This document shows positions 7,842 through 16,479 of a stretch of DNA of 48,260 bases, one piece after another. The position numbers and the translations under genes were made by a program. Every line of letters starts with the position of its first letter. Position 1 is the first letter of the stretch. The notes under the pieces were generated by a model. The model had not been told where the DNA came from and did no database searches. It worked only from the letters and a program-made list of their open reading frames with translations. The DNA is from Candidatus Gastranaerophilales bacterium (GTDB taxonomy: Bacteria; Cyanobacteriota; Vampirovibrionia; Gastranaerophilales; Gastranaerophilaceae), in NCBI GenBank assembly GCA_944326515.1, contig CALVEI010000009.1, forward strand, positions 1 through 48,260. The letters run 5' to 3'.

Positions 7842-9095
7842 ATGCGAATAAACAATCAATTTCAAAAAGGCTCTAAATACGTCAGAAAAGAAATAAAAAA
7901 AATCTTCTGCACAAAAGAAGGTAAAATAGCTCGCGCACTTAATAAAACAGCTTCCTACAGAAACCCTTTGCTTGCAGGTAACAGAGAACCGCTTGAAGGC
8001 TATTTTCCTGCAGCATCAAGTGAAGATCTAAAACTACTTTTATCCGCTGCCCCAGAAGATATTTTAAAAAAATGTACTTATACAAATCCAAAAGATTTAA
8101 AAGATTACCATATCCTTTTAAAAAAACGAAACAGTAACGGCACATTAACTGTACGAATTTTAGATGCTGACGGAGCTTTTGTAAAAGAAGGTAAAATCAA
8201 ACCCAAAAAAGTTATTGTACTTGATGATTTCAAGTACAAAAATACTGGAATGACATACAATGAAAAACAAAAAATACCTCACGGGGAAGTTGTTAAGCAC
8301 TTAATAATACGAAGCAATCCTTTTAATGACTACGAATTTATTGACGTATCTAAAAGTTCTAAAATTATTTCTGCTGCAAGTATGCTAAAAAAAATATTAA
8401 AACGAATCGAAGCAGGTGAAAAAATTGATGCAATATCTTGTTCTTTTGCAAAAGAATTCACATACAAAGATTTGGAAGATATGATGGGCATAACGCTCAA
8501 AAACAAATCTATGGTTGAACAAAAAAAGCTTTTGCAACAAACAATAGAACAATATAAAGAATTAAAAGACATAAAAAAAGAATTTGAGCTTTTTGAAAAA
8601 CTCAAGGCAAAAGGCGTAAAAATCTTCTTTGGTTCAGGAAATGGAACAAAAACAGTAAACGGAGAATTAACAGAAACTCTGAACTATAACCTTATAACTA
8701 ATGCAACGGAAGGCGTTGGTGCACTAAATGATGAAAGTAAAGTTGCCCACTATTCATCAAGCAGGAAAAGTATTTTCACCCCCCATTACGAAAGTGGAAA
8801 TCTATGCATTGAATATAGAGACGGCGGTTTCAATATTTCAGGCGGAGCAGGCATAGATATACCTTACACAAAAACTGTAGCCAGCCTTTATAAAAGAATT
8901 AAAAAATTAGATCCTAACTCTCAAAATATTAAAGAAATAGACGGCATAAGTTTTTACAAAGGCATCCCATTAAAAATAAATACAATGTTTAATGAAGTAA
9001 CCCCAGAAACAATAATAAAAAACGGAACATCTTGGGCAACTCCACGACGCACTGCAGAATATACAAAATACCTTATGTTAAAAGATATAATTTAA
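7842..9095 (+). CDS. Divergent subtilase-like (S8 fold) protein without signal peptide
   Basis: 417 residues, family assigned from motifs in the right order: VIVLDDF (124-130, Asp128 or Asp129), PHGEVV (146-151, His147), the oxyanion region GSGNG (264-268, Asn267) and NGTSWATP (394-401, Ser397), which matches the subtilase signature GTSMATP. Spacing between the motifs is normal for subtilisins. No signal peptide or conventional prodomain is seen; the first 120 residues are basic and unique and begin MRINNQFQKGSKY, with an F-x-K-G-x-K element discussed in the findings. It could be an intracellular protease, a protease exported by a dedicated route, or an inactive relative. The stop codon lies 2 nt from the converging gene. 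Confidence 0.8.
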   Translation: MRINNQFQKGSKYVRKEIKKIFCTKEGKIARALNKTASYRNPLLAGNREPLEGYFPAASSEDLKLLLSAAPEDILKKCTYTNPKDLKDYHILLKKRNSNGTLTVRILDADGAFVKEGKIKPKKVIVLDDFKYKNTGMTYNEKQKIPHGEVVKHLIIRSNPFNDYEFIDVSKSSKIISAASMLKKILKRIEAGEKIDAISCSFAKEFTYKDLEDMMGITLKNKSMVEQKKLLQQTIEQYKELKDIKKEFELFEKLKAKGVKIFFGSGNGTKTVNGELTETLNYNLITNATEGVGALNDESKVAHYSSSRKSIFTPHYESGNLCIEYRDGGFNISGGAGIDIPYTKTVASLYKRIKKLDPNSQNIKEIDGISFYKGIPLKINTMFNEVTPETIIKNGTSWATPRRTAEYTKYLMLKDII

Positions 9096-9097
9096 TT

Positions 9098-9775
9098 CTA
9101 TATCTGAGAGTCAGAAGGAATTAAGTAATTTCCCTTTTTTATTTGAGAATATTCAATAAACTTATTACCGTTGCTTTCAAATTCTCTTTTCATAACTTCA
9201 TTTTTTTCAAGATAATTGCTCAAACTACCAAATCCCTCACCATAAGTTTTGCTTATTAAAGAGTCATCTGAAAGCTGATATCTGTACAAACCTTTTGGTG
9301 TATATATATCTTGAACCATAAGTGTTTGCTTTTTATTAACAAATATCTTACTTATAGATTCTTTAAAAACAGCAACGCCATTATTTATAACACTTTTGAG
9401 GCTGGTAAACTTTTTAACATCAGCACCTCGTTCCCTTTGTGGGATAAAGCTTGAAGATTTAACTTTAACAGTACCGTCAGATTTAAAAACCATTAATTTA
9501 TCGATATTTCCGCCAACTTTATATATATTATAAGCATCTCTGTTTACAAGTATTGCGACATCACCATTAGTCATCTTTCTCTCAAAAATACCCGATATTT
9601 GAAAAGGTTCTTCTTTTATCTTTTCAAGATTTTGTTGAATTTTTTCTCTTATTTGAGGATTTATATCTTGAGATAATTCCTCAATTACAGGTGTTACGGA
9701 AAACTTTCTTCCGTTTATCATTTTTATTACAGGATGTGCATACCCGCCTATTTGCTTTATCATAATTTTCTCCAT
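9098..9775 (-). CDS. Unknown protein
   Basis: 225 residues, no recognised family, signal peptide or membrane segment. The sequence is a mixture of strands and turns (GDVAILVNRDAYNIYKVGG) with a helical patch near 40-57. It follows the membrane protein gene at 9778 by 2 nt, so the two are probably co-transcribed and co-translated, and it converges on the subtilase-like gene. The pair with 9778-10449 may be a functional unit. The nearest ATG alternative is five codons downstream (MIKQIGG). Confidence 0.6.
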   Translation of the reverse strand: MEKIMIKQIGGYAHPVIKMINGRKFSVTPVIEELSQDINPQIREKIQQNLEKIKEEPFQISGIFERKMTNGDVAILVNRDAYNIYKVGGNIDKLMVFKSDGTVKVKSSSFIPQRERGADVKKFTSLKSVINNGVAVFKESISKIFVNKKQTLMVQDIYTPKGLYRYQLSDDSLISKTYGEGFGSLSNYLEKNEVMKREFESNGNKFIEYSQIKKGNYLIPSDSQI

Positions 9776-9777
9776 TA

Positions 9778-10449
9778 TTATCTTTGTTTGTTACGGTGCT
9801 CACTTATCACTCTACCAGTGTGTCCAGCAGCATATATCCCCAAAGCCAATAATAATATAGCAACAATATCACCGTATTTAGATGAAGGGATTTCTTCTCC
9901 TTCACCATTTTTTATTTCTTTAAAATGCCCGTTGTGAGTATAATTTACATAAAAAGTTTCATCAGTATAAGGATCTTTTAATATACTTGATTTTATAACG
10001 TCATCTTTATCGTAAACATTTATAAATTTAATCTTTCTGCAATCATTTTTGCTTTCTATTTCACCAAAAACAGTTGTGTGATCAGGTGAAAAAACTCTTA
10101 CGTGATTGTATTTAAAATCATCAGTTTCTTTGTATAAACTGTCTTTATTAGCATTAAATACATAAGTTTTTTCATCCATCTTAGAAAGATGTTTTTCATA
10201 ATCCGATACACTTTTAAAATATTCATTTTTAAAATCATTCATATCAGAATATTTTAAATCGTCATAACAACTGTTTAAAGACATAGCCCCTGTCAACGCA
10301 AGAACTGCCGGCAATAATTTTTCTACAGGCACATTTTGCATATTTTTGAATTGAGAATCTTCAATTTTTTGTGAAGCTTTTTCTTTTTGTTTACCGGAAA
10401 AGTTTATGTTTCTACCAACAATAGTATTAGTTATGTAATTTATTCTCAT
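9778..10449 (-). CDS. Unknown protein with F-x-G-K leader and C-terminal membrane helix
   Basis: 223 residues. The N-terminus MRINYITNTIVGRNINFSGK carries an NFSGK element similar to other unknown proteins in this window. A moderately hydrophobic stretch ending in a cysteine (LLPAVLALTGAMSLNSC, 45-61) is reminiscent of a lipobox but lies far from the start. A charged central domain follows, and a C-terminal helix (about 193-210, GDIVAILLLALGIYAAG) is followed by a basic end, as in tail-anchored proteins. No known family. The partner gene 9098-9775 starts 2 nt downstream. Confidence 0.6.
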   Translation of the reverse strand: MRINYITNTIVGRNINFSGKQKEKASQKIEDSQFKNMQNVPVEKLLPAVLALTGAMSLNSCYDDLKYSDMNDFKNEYFKSVSDYEKHLSKMDEKTYVFNANKDSLYKETDDFKYNHVRVFSPDHTTVFGEIESKNDCRKIKFINVYDKDDVIKSSILKDPYTDETFYVNYTHNGHFKEIKNGEGEEIPSSKYGDIVAILLLALGIYAAGHTGRVISEHRNKQR

Positions 10450-10523
10450 AATCTGCCATACCTCTCTTTAAAAAGCTTAAAACACATAACAAAATTTTTT
10501 TTGCCGTTTTATTAACTTATATT

Positions 10524-10557
10524 AAAAAAGCAGAAGTCCAAAATGAACTTCTGCTTT
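10524..10557 (-). terminator. Terminator of the ribosomal protein operon
   Basis: On the minus strand AGCAGAAGT ... ACTTCTGCT forms a stem at 10530-10537 / 10547-10554 followed by TTTTTT. It lies about 45 nt after rpsI and closes the infA-to-rpsI cluster. Confidence 0.85.
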
Positions 10558-10600
10558 GATATTTTTGATAAGAACAAAGATTGCCTTTCGCAAATGTTGA

Positions 10601-10999
10601 TTAACGTTTTGAGAATTGGAATCTTTTTCTTGCTCTTTTTCTACCGTATTTTTTACGTTCTTTAACGCGAGCGTCTCTTGTTAACAAACCTTCTGCTTTA
10701 AGAACGCTTCTTAATTCAGGGTTGTATTCGAGCAATGCTCTAGAAATACCGTGTCTGATAGCACCTGCTTGTGAGCAAATGCCACCACCAACAGCTTTAA
10801 CTCTTACGTCAAAGTTTTCCATATTTTCTGTTAATGCCAAAGGTTTGTAAACCAAAATTTTCATAGCAGGTCTGTTGCCAAGATAAGCATCAAGAGTTTT
10901 GCCGTTAACAAAAATTCTGCCTTTACCTTTAACTAATTTAACAACTGCAATAGAGGTCTTTCTTCTGCCTGTTGCCATAATTACTTTATTATCAGCCAT
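10601..10999 (-). CDS. rpsI: 30S ribosomal protein S9 (uS9)
   Basis: 132 residues, full length. Opens with the family signature [14 protein letters not shown] and ends with the basic tail [17 protein letters not shown], whose C-terminal Lys-Arg reaches the P-site tRNA. The ATG overlaps the rplM stop by one base (TAATG), the usual coupled rplM-rpsI pair. Last gene of the cluster. Confidence 0.98.
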   Translation of the reverse strand: MADNKVIMATGRRKTSIAVVKLVKGKGRIFVNGKTLDAYLGNRPAMKILVYKPLALTENMENFDVRVKAVGGGICSQAGAIRHGISRALLEYNPELRSVLKAEGLLTRDARVKERKKYGRKRARKRFQFSKR

Positions 11000-11436
11000 T
11001 ATTTAACCTCCATTTCATATACTACAGGTTTTTGAGCTTCATGTGGGTGCTCAGAACCTACATATACTTTGAGTTTTGTAAATTGTTGTGCACCTAAAGT
11101 GTTGTGAGGCAACATACCTTTAACAGCTTTTTCGATAACCTTTCTTGGATCTTTTTCCATCATTTCTTTGAATGATGCTGTTTTCAATCCGCCTGGGTAA
11201 CCAGTGTGGTGCAAATAGATTTTATCAGTTTCTTTTTTACCAGTAACCTGAACTTTGTCAGCGTTAATAACGATAACAAAATCACCTGTATCAACGTTAG
11301 GTGTATATTCAGGTTTTAATTTGCCTCTCAATAAGTTAGCACAAACAGTAGCCAAACGACCCAAAGTTTTACCTTCAGCGTCGATGATATACCATTTTCT
11401 TTCAACTTCAAGAGGTTTTGCTGAATATGTTTTCAT
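10999..11436 (-). CDS. rplM: 50S ribosomal protein L13 (uL13)
   Basis: 145 residues, full length. Contains the conserved [16 protein letters not shown] start, the [19 protein letters not shown] segment and [18 protein letters not shown]. An early assembly protein of the large subunit. It lies 28 nt downstream of truA and is coupled to rpsI. Confidence 0.98.
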   Translation of the reverse strand: MKTYSAKPLEVERKWYIIDAEGKTLGRLATVCANLLRGKLKPEYTPNVDTGDFVIVINADKVQVTGKKETDKIYLHHTGYPGGLKTASFKEMMEKDPRKVIEKAVKGMLPHNTLGAQQFTKLKVYVGSEHPHEAQKPVVYEMEVK

Positions 11437-11464
11437 CTTTCAGTTTCCTTTTATATTTTAATAG

Positions 11465-12220
11465 TTACTTCTCAATTAATTTGTAAGGTTGATACCCTAC
11501 CTCTACCAACGTCAACCCATCCGGGCTAATTGTCGGTCCCGCCTTAGTTCGGTCCCTTGCTTCAAGAACCTTTTTCATAAATTCGGGTTCAAATTTATTG
11601 TGTTCTATCATCAACAAAGTACCAACTATCGCACGAACCATGTTGTACAAAAATCTGTTTGCAGCTATTTCAAAAGTAATGACATCACAGTCCTTAGTGC
11701 AGTGAGCTTTATAAACAACACAATCCTTTGCGGGGTTTTCGGTCTTAGAGGACTTGAATGAAGAAAAATCGTGTTCTCCTATCAAATAGCTAAGACTCTT
11801 GTTCATCCGTTCCAAATCTAAGGGTTCTCGAATCAGAAGCGAATGCCCATCCCAAACAGAACGTTGTTGTCGATTGACAATTTTATATTGATACACGCGG
11901 TATTTTGCACTCAACTGTGCGTGAAAAGAATCATCAACAGAATGTATAGACTTTACGCTTATATCATCAGGAAGTATCCCGTTCAAAGAGTTAAGAAACC
12001 TTGAAGCAACAATCGGCAACTCACTCTCAAAATGGACAACCTGACCTTTTGAGTGAACCCCTGCATCTGTTCTGCCGGAGAAAATTGTTTTTACTATAGA
12101 TTTATCTAAAGTACGAAGGGCTTTGTTAAGTTCAGACTGAATCGTTACCTTATCAGGCTGAACTTGTGAGCCCGAATAATTAGTTCCGATATATTCAACA
12201 ATCATTGAATACTTCGGCAT
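11465..12220 (-). CDS. truA: tRNA pseudouridine synthase A
   Basis: 251 residues. TruA isomerises U38-U40 of the tRNA anticodon stem to pseudouridine. The catalytic Asp52 lies in SGRTDAGVHSKGQVVHFE; RFLYNMVRAIVG and the C-terminal SPDGLTLVEVGY are also characteristic. The early motif reads GSQVQ where many homologues have GWQ(R/V)Q. The gene sits between rplQ (11 nt upstream) and rplM, a common arrangement. Confidence 0.96.
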   Translation of the reverse strand: MPKYSMIVEYIGTNYSGSQVQPDKVTIQSELNKALRTLDKSIVKTIFSGRTDAGVHSKGQVVHFESELPIVASRFLNSLNGILPDDISVKSIHSVDDSFHAQLSAKYRVYQYKIVNRQQRSVWDGHSLLIREPLDLERMNKSLSYLIGEHDFSSFKSSKTENPAKDCVVYKAHCTKDCDVITFEIAANRFLYNMVRAIVGTLLMIEHNKFEPEFMKKVLEARDRTKAGPTISPDGLTLVEVGYQPYKLIEK

Positions 12221-12231
12221 TACACCCTCGC

Positions 12232-12669
12232 CTAAACGAGTTGAATCAATGCCATTTCAGAAGCGTCACCGCGTCTTGGAGGCATTCTGTAGATTCTTGT
12301 GTAACCGCCGTTTCTGTTTGAGTATTTTTTGCCTGTTTCAGCAAATAATTTTCTCAAAACAGTTTGAGCAACAGCTTTTTGCTCTTTATCAGCTTTTGTT
12401 ACGTTTTCAAGTACTTCGCCAGTTTCAAAGTTCATGAATTTGCCTGTTTCTCTATCAAAGATAAATTTAGCAGCCAATCTTCTTGAATGAAGAGTACCTT
12501 GTTTTGCAAGAGTGATAATTCTTTCTGCATAAGGTTTAAGAGCTTTTGCTCTTGCCATAGTAGTTTTTATTTCACCGTGCAAAATAAGTTCAGTCGCTAA
12601 AGAACGAAGCAAAGCATTTCTTTGATCTTGTGCTTTTCCTAAGTGATGTTTTTTAGACTGGTGTCTCAT
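12232..12669 (-). CDS. rplQ: 50S ribosomal protein L17 (bL17)
   Basis: 145 residues. The N-terminus MRHQSKKHHLGKAQDQRNALLRSL is typical of L17 apart from small changes (usual K-L-G-R); the C-terminus GGYTRIYRMPPRRGDASEMALIQLV is also typical. Located between rpoA and truA as part of the alpha operon. Confidence 0.97.
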   Translation of the reverse strand: MRHQSKKHHLGKAQDQRNALLRSLATELILHGEIKTTMARAKALKPYAERIITLAKQGTLHSRRLAAKFIFDRETGKFMNFETGEVLENVTKADKEQKAVAQTVLRKLFAETGKKYSNRNGGYTRIYRMPPRRGDASEMALIQLV

Positions 12670-12712
12670 TTTATTTATCCTTTTTCTTAATTATGTCTAT
12701 TCAAAATACAGA

Positions 12713-13702
12713 CTATACAAGTTCGTCCATATCTACACCTTCAGGATTAGGCATAAGGTCTAAACCAAATTGGTGTAATTTTTCGATAACTTCATCAGAT
12801 GATTTTTTACCGAAGTTTTTAATATTTAACAAATCATGTTCTGATTTTTTCAATAATTCAGCCATGTTGTTAATGCTTGCTCTTTTCAAGCAGTTGTATG
12901 CTCTTACTGACAATTCCAAATCTTCGATAGAAATTGTAGGAGCAGCAGTATCAACAACTTCTTCTTCCTCAATTACAGCTGCAACAGGAGCTACTGAAAG
13001 AACAGGAGCGCCACCTGAAATTGATGCAATCTGCATAAAGTGTTCGATTAAGATGTTAGCTGCTTGAGATAATGCAACGTTTACATCGATTGATCCGTTT
13101 GACCAGATTTCCAAGTTTAATTTATCAAAGTCAGTAACGTCACCTACACGAGTGTTTTCTACATTGTAGCTAACACGTTTGATAGGCATAAATGTTGCGT
13201 CGATAGGCAACATATCAATCGGCATAGAACCGTCATTGTTTTTCAACACGTCATGAGCGATATAACCTTTACCAGTTTCTACAACGATATCAGCGTGAAT
13301 TGAACCACCTTCTGCAACTGTACAGATCAACCAGTCAGGGTTAACAATTTTAACACCTGCAGGAAGTTCTATATCAGAAGCAAGAACAGGGCCTGGTTTA
13401 TCAACGTCTAATCTCAATTGTACAGGTTCAGCTGATTCTGTTTTAACAACCATACCTTTGAGGTTAAGCATTATATCAATTACGTCTTCAACAATACCAG
13501 GAATAGCGGTATATTCGTGAGTAATACCTTCGATTCTTACAGCAGTAACTGCTGCACCTTCCAAAGAAGATAACAACACACGTCTTAAAGCGTTTCCGAT
13601 TGTATTACCAAAACCTCTTTCTAATGGTTCAATTACGAATTTACCGTATTGTGAACCATCAGAACCTGTTGTTGTTGTAACGTTTTTAATTTTTAATTCC
13701 AT
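12713..13702 (-). CDS. rpoA: RNA polymerase alpha subunit
   Basis: 329 residues. The N-terminal dimerisation domain (about 1-230) has FVIEPLERGFGNTIGNALRRVLLSS; after an acidic linker (EEEEVVD), the C-terminal domain (about 250-329) carries SVRAYNCLKRASINNMAELL and NFGKKSSDEVIEKL, which bind UP elements and activators. Standard length. In the alpha operon order rpsM-rpsK-rpsD-rpoA-rplQ. Confidence 0.98.
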   Translation of the reverse strand: MELKIKNVTTTTGSDGSQYGKFVIEPLERGFGNTIGNALRRVLLSSLEGAAVTAVRIEGITHEYTAIPGIVEDVIDIMLNLKGMVVKTESAEPVQLRLDVDKPGPVLASDIELPAGVKIVNPDWLICTVAEGGSIHADIVVETGKGYIAHDVLKNNDGSMPIDMLPIDATFMPIKRVSYNVENTRVGDVTDFDKLNLEIWSNGSIDVNVALSQAANILIEHFMQIASISGGAPVLSVAPVAAVIEEEEVVDTAAPTISIEDLELSVRAYNCLKRASINNMAELLKKSEHDLLNIKNFGKKSSDEVIEKLHQFGLDLMPNPEGVDMDELV

Positions 13703-13744
13703 CTGTTTTTCTCCTAATTTGTTGTTATTCGGACTTTATGTGGA

Positions 13745-14344
13745 TTATTTTGAGTAGTACTCAATAACGAGTTGCTCTTTGAATTCAGGATCGAGTTCTT
13801 CTCTTTCCGGTATTCTGTCGAATACAATTTTTTGAGCAGCCGCATCTACTGTCATCCATTGAGGAGCAGCCACATCAAGCGGTTCCATAACAGTTTTTAC
13901 AAATTCTGAACTTCTTGTTCTGATTGTAACAACGTCGCCAACTTTTAATAGGTAAGATGGAATGTCAACTTTTTTACCATTAACTAAAACGTGACCGTGG
14001 TTAACGATTTGTCTAGCTTGTTTTCTTGTTGTAGCAAAGCCAGCTCTGAACAATACGTTATCAATTCTTCTTTCCAATAATTGTAAAAGAACTGTACCAG
14101 TAACGCCTTTTGTTCTAGCAGCTTTGTTATAATATTTTGCGAATTGTTTTTCACTTACCAAGTAAGTAAGTCTGATTTTTTGCTTTTCATTTAAGTGAAT
14201 AGCATAGTCAGAAAGTTTTTTTCTTGCAGCACCATGCTGACCTGAAGCAGTCTGTCTCAAAGAAGAAACCAACTTTCTGTTAGATAAGTCCGTAACACCG
14301 TAGTTACGGAATAATTTATTTGAAGGTCCTGTATATTTAGCCAA
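13745..14344 (-). CDS. rpsD: 30S ribosomal protein S4 (uS4)
   Basis: 199 residues. Has the S4 RNA-binding domain [21 protein letters not shown] and [17 protein letters not shown]. The N-terminal region lacks the Cys4 zinc site found in some S4 proteins, so this is the zinc-free form. In several bacteria S4 is the autoregulator of the alpha operon. The stop codon is 42 nt before the rpoA start. Confidence 0.97.
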   Translation of the reverse strand: MAKYTGPSNKLFRNYGVTDLSNRKLVSSLRQTASGQHGAARKKLSDYAIHLNEKQKIRLTYLVSEKQFAKYYNKAARTKGVTGTVLLQLLERRIDNVLFRAGFATTRKQARQIVNHGHVLVNGKKVDIPSYLLKVGDVVTIRTRSSEFVKTVMEPLDVAAPQWMTVDAAAQKIVFDRIPEREELDPEFKEQLVIEYYSK

Positions 14345-14370
14345 TTTTTGACTCCTTTGTCGTTAATTAA

Positions 14371-14757
14371 TTACACTCTACGTTTTTTAGGTGGACGGCA
14401 TCCGTTGTGTGGAATTGGAGTAACGTCCTTGATTAATGTGATTTCCAAACCTGCAGCCTGAATAGCTCTGATAGCAGTTTCACGGCCTGAACCAGGTCCT
14501 TTGATATAGACTTCAACTTTTTTCATGCCTTGATCAACAGATTTTTTAGCTACTTGAGCTGCTGCTGATTGAGCTGCGAATGGAGTACCTTTTCTGGCAC
14601 CTTTGAATCCGCATCCTCCTGCTGATGCCCAAGCAATAGCATTACCTTGAGTATCGCAAGAAGTCACGATTGTATTGTTGAATGTTGATTGAATATGTAC
14701 AACACCTTGCAATACATTCTTTTTTTCTTTCTTTTTAGTTTTTATTGGTCTTGCCAT
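14371..14757 (-). CDS. rpsK: 30S ribosomal protein S11 (uS11)
   Basis: 128 residues. Conserved segments [33 protein letters not shown] and the C-terminal [14 protein letters not shown] identify it. Part of the 30S platform. It is separated from rpsM by 138 nt containing a GC-rich repeat element, an unusually wide gap for these two genes. Confidence 0.98.
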   Translation of the reverse strand: MARPIKTKKKEKKNVLQGVVHIQSTFNNTIVTSCDTQGNAIAWASAGGCGFKGARKGTPFAAQSAAAQVAKKSVDQGMKKVEVYIKGPGSGRETAIRAIQAAGLEITLIKDVTPIPHNGCRPPKKRRV

Positions 14758-14814
14758 TTTTATTTCCTTTAAATTATTCTATTATTTTGCTTATTTGTAC
14801 TAGTCTTTGATTAT

Positions 14815-14895
14815 TGACGCTCCGGCGGAGTAACGTCCGCCTACGCAGAGGCACTGGGTTCACTTACGTTCACACGGCGTGCCTGTCAAAATCCG
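14815..14895 (-). repeat. GC-rich dispersed element A, directly after the rpsM stop codon
   Basis: A GC-rich block in an AT-rich operon. Read on the minus strand it begins with CGGATTTT immediately after the TAA of rpsM and contains two inverted repeats: AGGCAC/GTGCCT (14849-14854 and 14879-14884) and GGCGGA/TCCGCC (14824-14829 and 14836-14841). Its first 45 nt align by eye with element B behind rpmJ (shared CGGATTT, GCCG, GTGA, AACCCAG in the same order). Confidence 0.65.
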
Positions 14896-15261
14896 TTACT
14901 TCTTCTTAGAAACTGGACCAGTTTTTTTACCGCGTCTTGTTCTAGCGTTAGTTTTTGTTCTTTGACCTCTTGCAGGAAGTTTTCTTCTGTGTCTCATACC
15001 TCTGTAAGAGTTGATTTCTGAAAGTCTCTTGATGTTAAGAGATTCTTCTCTTCTCAAGTCACCTTCGATATGATAGTTTGTAAGCTCATTTCTGAGTTTT
15101 TTGATATCGTCATCTGTCAAATCGTCTGTTCTTAAGTCTTGAGAAATGCCACAAGCTTCAAGAATTTTAGCAGAACGAGTTGGTCCTATACCGTAGATAT
15201 AGGTTAATGCGATTATCATTCTTTTGTTACGGGGTAAATCAACCCCAGCCAATCTTGCCAT
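14896..15261 (-). CDS. rpsM: 30S ribosomal protein S13 (uS13)
   Basis: 121 residues. [38 protein letters not shown] and the C-terminus [13 protein letters not shown] are typical; the tail contacts P-site tRNA. The ATG is preceded by AAGGAG. The stop codon touches repeat element A. Confidence 0.98.
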   Translation of the reverse strand: MARLAGVDLPRNKRMIIALTYIYGIGPTRSAKILEACGISQDLRTDDLTDDDIKKLRNELTNYHIEGDLRREESLNIKRLSEINSYRGMRHRRKLPARGQRTKTNARTRRGKKTGPVSKKK

Positions 15262-15337
15262 CTTTTCTCCTTATTTTATTTTGTGATTGTTTTTTGTTTG
15301 TCTTACAAGTCGGATAATGATGTTTGCTAATGATACA

Positions 15338-15463
15338 AAATCCGCTGTCTTGAATTTCTTTTTCGCTCAGCACTGTCGTTCGTTTCGCTTAGCTATAACC
15401 ACTTCGTGCTTCGCATTCCGGGCTGGGTTTGCTATGCTCACTCGGCGCCCGTACAGAAATCCG
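15338..15463 (-). repeat. GC-rich dispersed element B, directly after the rpmJ stop codon
   Basis: On the minus strand it begins with CGGATTTC immediately after the TAG of rpmJ, runs through GGGCGCCGAGTGAGC, AACCCAGCCC and GCTGAGCGAAAAAGAA, and reaches a second CGGATTTT at 15344-15337. It is related to element A and shares a CTGAGCGAA core with the two short repeats in the adhesin leader (2260-2320). It fills the 202-nt gap between rpmJ and rpsM. Confidence 0.65.
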
Positions 15464-15577
15464 CTACCCTTGTCTTTGTTTGTGTTTTGGGTTTTTGCAG
15501 ATAACTGTGATTCTGCCTCTTCTTCTGATGAATTTGCAGTCTTTGCACATTTTTTTAACTGATGCTCTTACTTTCAT
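15464..15577 (-). CDS. rpmJ: 50S ribosomal protein L36 (bL36)
   Basis: A 37-residue gene that is easily missed. It starts [20 protein letters not shown] and ends NPKHKQRQG. The zinc ligands Cys11, Cys14, Cys27 and His32 are all present, so it is the zinc-binding (C+) form. Its place between infA and rpsM is the standard one. The start codon is 87 nt downstream of infA; the stop codon abuts repeat element B. Confidence 0.96.
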   Translation of the reverse strand: MKVRASVKKMCKDCKFIRRRGRITVICKNPKHKQRQG

Positions 15578-15664
15578 TTTGTTTTCCTTATCTAGTGTTT
15601 TATTGTTTTTGCCGCGTATGTCCCGAGAGGCGGGACACTTTATATATGAATAAAGCCGAAGCTG

Positions 15665-15880
15665 TTATTTAAGTCTGTAAGTGATTCTTCCTCTTGTCAG
15701 ATCATAAGGTGTCATTTCGACTTTTACTTTGTCACCCGGAAGAATCTTAATAAAGTTTTTTCTGATTTTTCCTGATATATGAGCAAGGATTTCGTGCCCG
15801 TTTTCGAGCTCAACTCTAAACATTGCGTTTGGTAAAGACTCTAAAATCTTGCCTTCAAATTCAATTACATCTTTTGCCAT
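15665..15880 (-). CDS. infA: Translation initiation factor IF-1
   Basis: 71 residues, an S1-type OB fold: [28 protein letters not shown] and [18 protein letters not shown]. Binds the 30S A site during initiation. First gene of the cluster that continues to rpsI. It is preceded by a predicted long 5' leader of about 255 nt. Confidence 0.97.
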   Translation of the reverse strand: MAKDVIEFEGKILESLPNAMFRVELENGHEILAHISGKIRKNFIKILPGDKVKVEMTPYDLTRGRITYRLK

Positions 15881-15917
15881 TTTACCTTCTTTGACTTTTT
15901 TGATTGTGTATCATTGG

Positions 15918-15999
15918 CGTTTTGGGTATATTTGAAGCTGTAGGGTGTTGTTTCGGCTGTAACACTGCTCCCTTCAGGCCACAATATGCCCCACCTTTC
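15918..15999 (-). promoter_or_regulatory. Possible structured RNA leader of infA
   Basis: On the minus strand the segment can form GUGGGG (15994-15989) with CCCUAC (15945-15940), and inside it UUGU (15984-15981) with ACAA (15951-15948) and GGC (15980-15978) with GCC (15957-15955), closing on a loop that contains GAAGGGAGCAG. No named riboswitch or ribosomal leader matches it. The folding is by eye only. Confidence 0.35.
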
Positions 16000-16142
16000 T
16001 AATCTTACATGCTCAAAAATCATAAGCAAGTGTTTTTCATTGATTTTATTAAACTTTAAGCCAATTTTTAAAAATCGCACCAAGTTTGTTTAATAAAAAA
16101 TAAGACATATTTAATAAAATCGATTATGTCCGACTTCTTCTT

Positions 16143-16171
16143 TTTATAAGCTTTTCGGGATTTTTTGTAAA
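16143..16171 (-). promoter_or_regulatory. Predicted promoter of the infA-rpsI cluster
   Basis: On the minus strand TTTACA at 16171-16166 and TATAAA at 16148-16143 are separated by exactly 17 bp. Transcription would start near 16136, giving infA an untranslated leader of about 255 nt. Confidence 0.5.
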
Positions 16172-16446
16172 GTTATATTAATTTTTTAATTATTTAATTA
16201 TTAAATAAACAAACTCTAAATTTAATAGTAGTTTTTTAAAACTCACTTTACATTTCTTAATAATCTAAAACAAGTAAGGCAATTTTAGAATTAAAAAATA
16301 CTTTATATAAGAGTAAGGGAAATCAAAAATTTAAAGGAAGCTAAAAACCATATATATCTTTAAGTTAGAGATTGAACTTAACTAAAAAAAGATTAATAAA
16401 GTTTTATCCATATACTCTCTCTCTCTTAATATCCTCGTGTTTATTT

Positions 16447-16479
16447 AATGCTTGCAACGAATTGTAAGCATTTTTTTTT
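16447..16479 (+). terminator. Hairpin followed by nine T on the plus strand
   Basis: AATGCTTGCAA / TTGTAAGCATT (one mismatch) with a short loop, followed by nine T on the plus strand. It lies 8 nt beyond the stop of the minus-strand J-domain gene, which it may also serve, but the T-run is on the plus side, where no gene is known upstream. Confidence 0.5.

Noticed and set aside
15930-16000. Possible small SRP (4.5S) RNA, because of a GAAGGGAGCAG stretch on the minus strand
   Set aside because: The CAGG side of the symmetric loop and the stem around a GNAR tetraloop are missing, and the outer arms do not pair as in SRP RNA.
15865-16083. 72-codon frame overlapping the infA start
   Set aside because: No family features, overlaps infA, and the DNA is better explained as an untranslated leader with possible RNA structure.
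16420-16434. Short CT dinucleotide repeat
   Set aside because: Only about six units, in untranslated AT-rich DNA, with no gene whose expression it would clearly affect.
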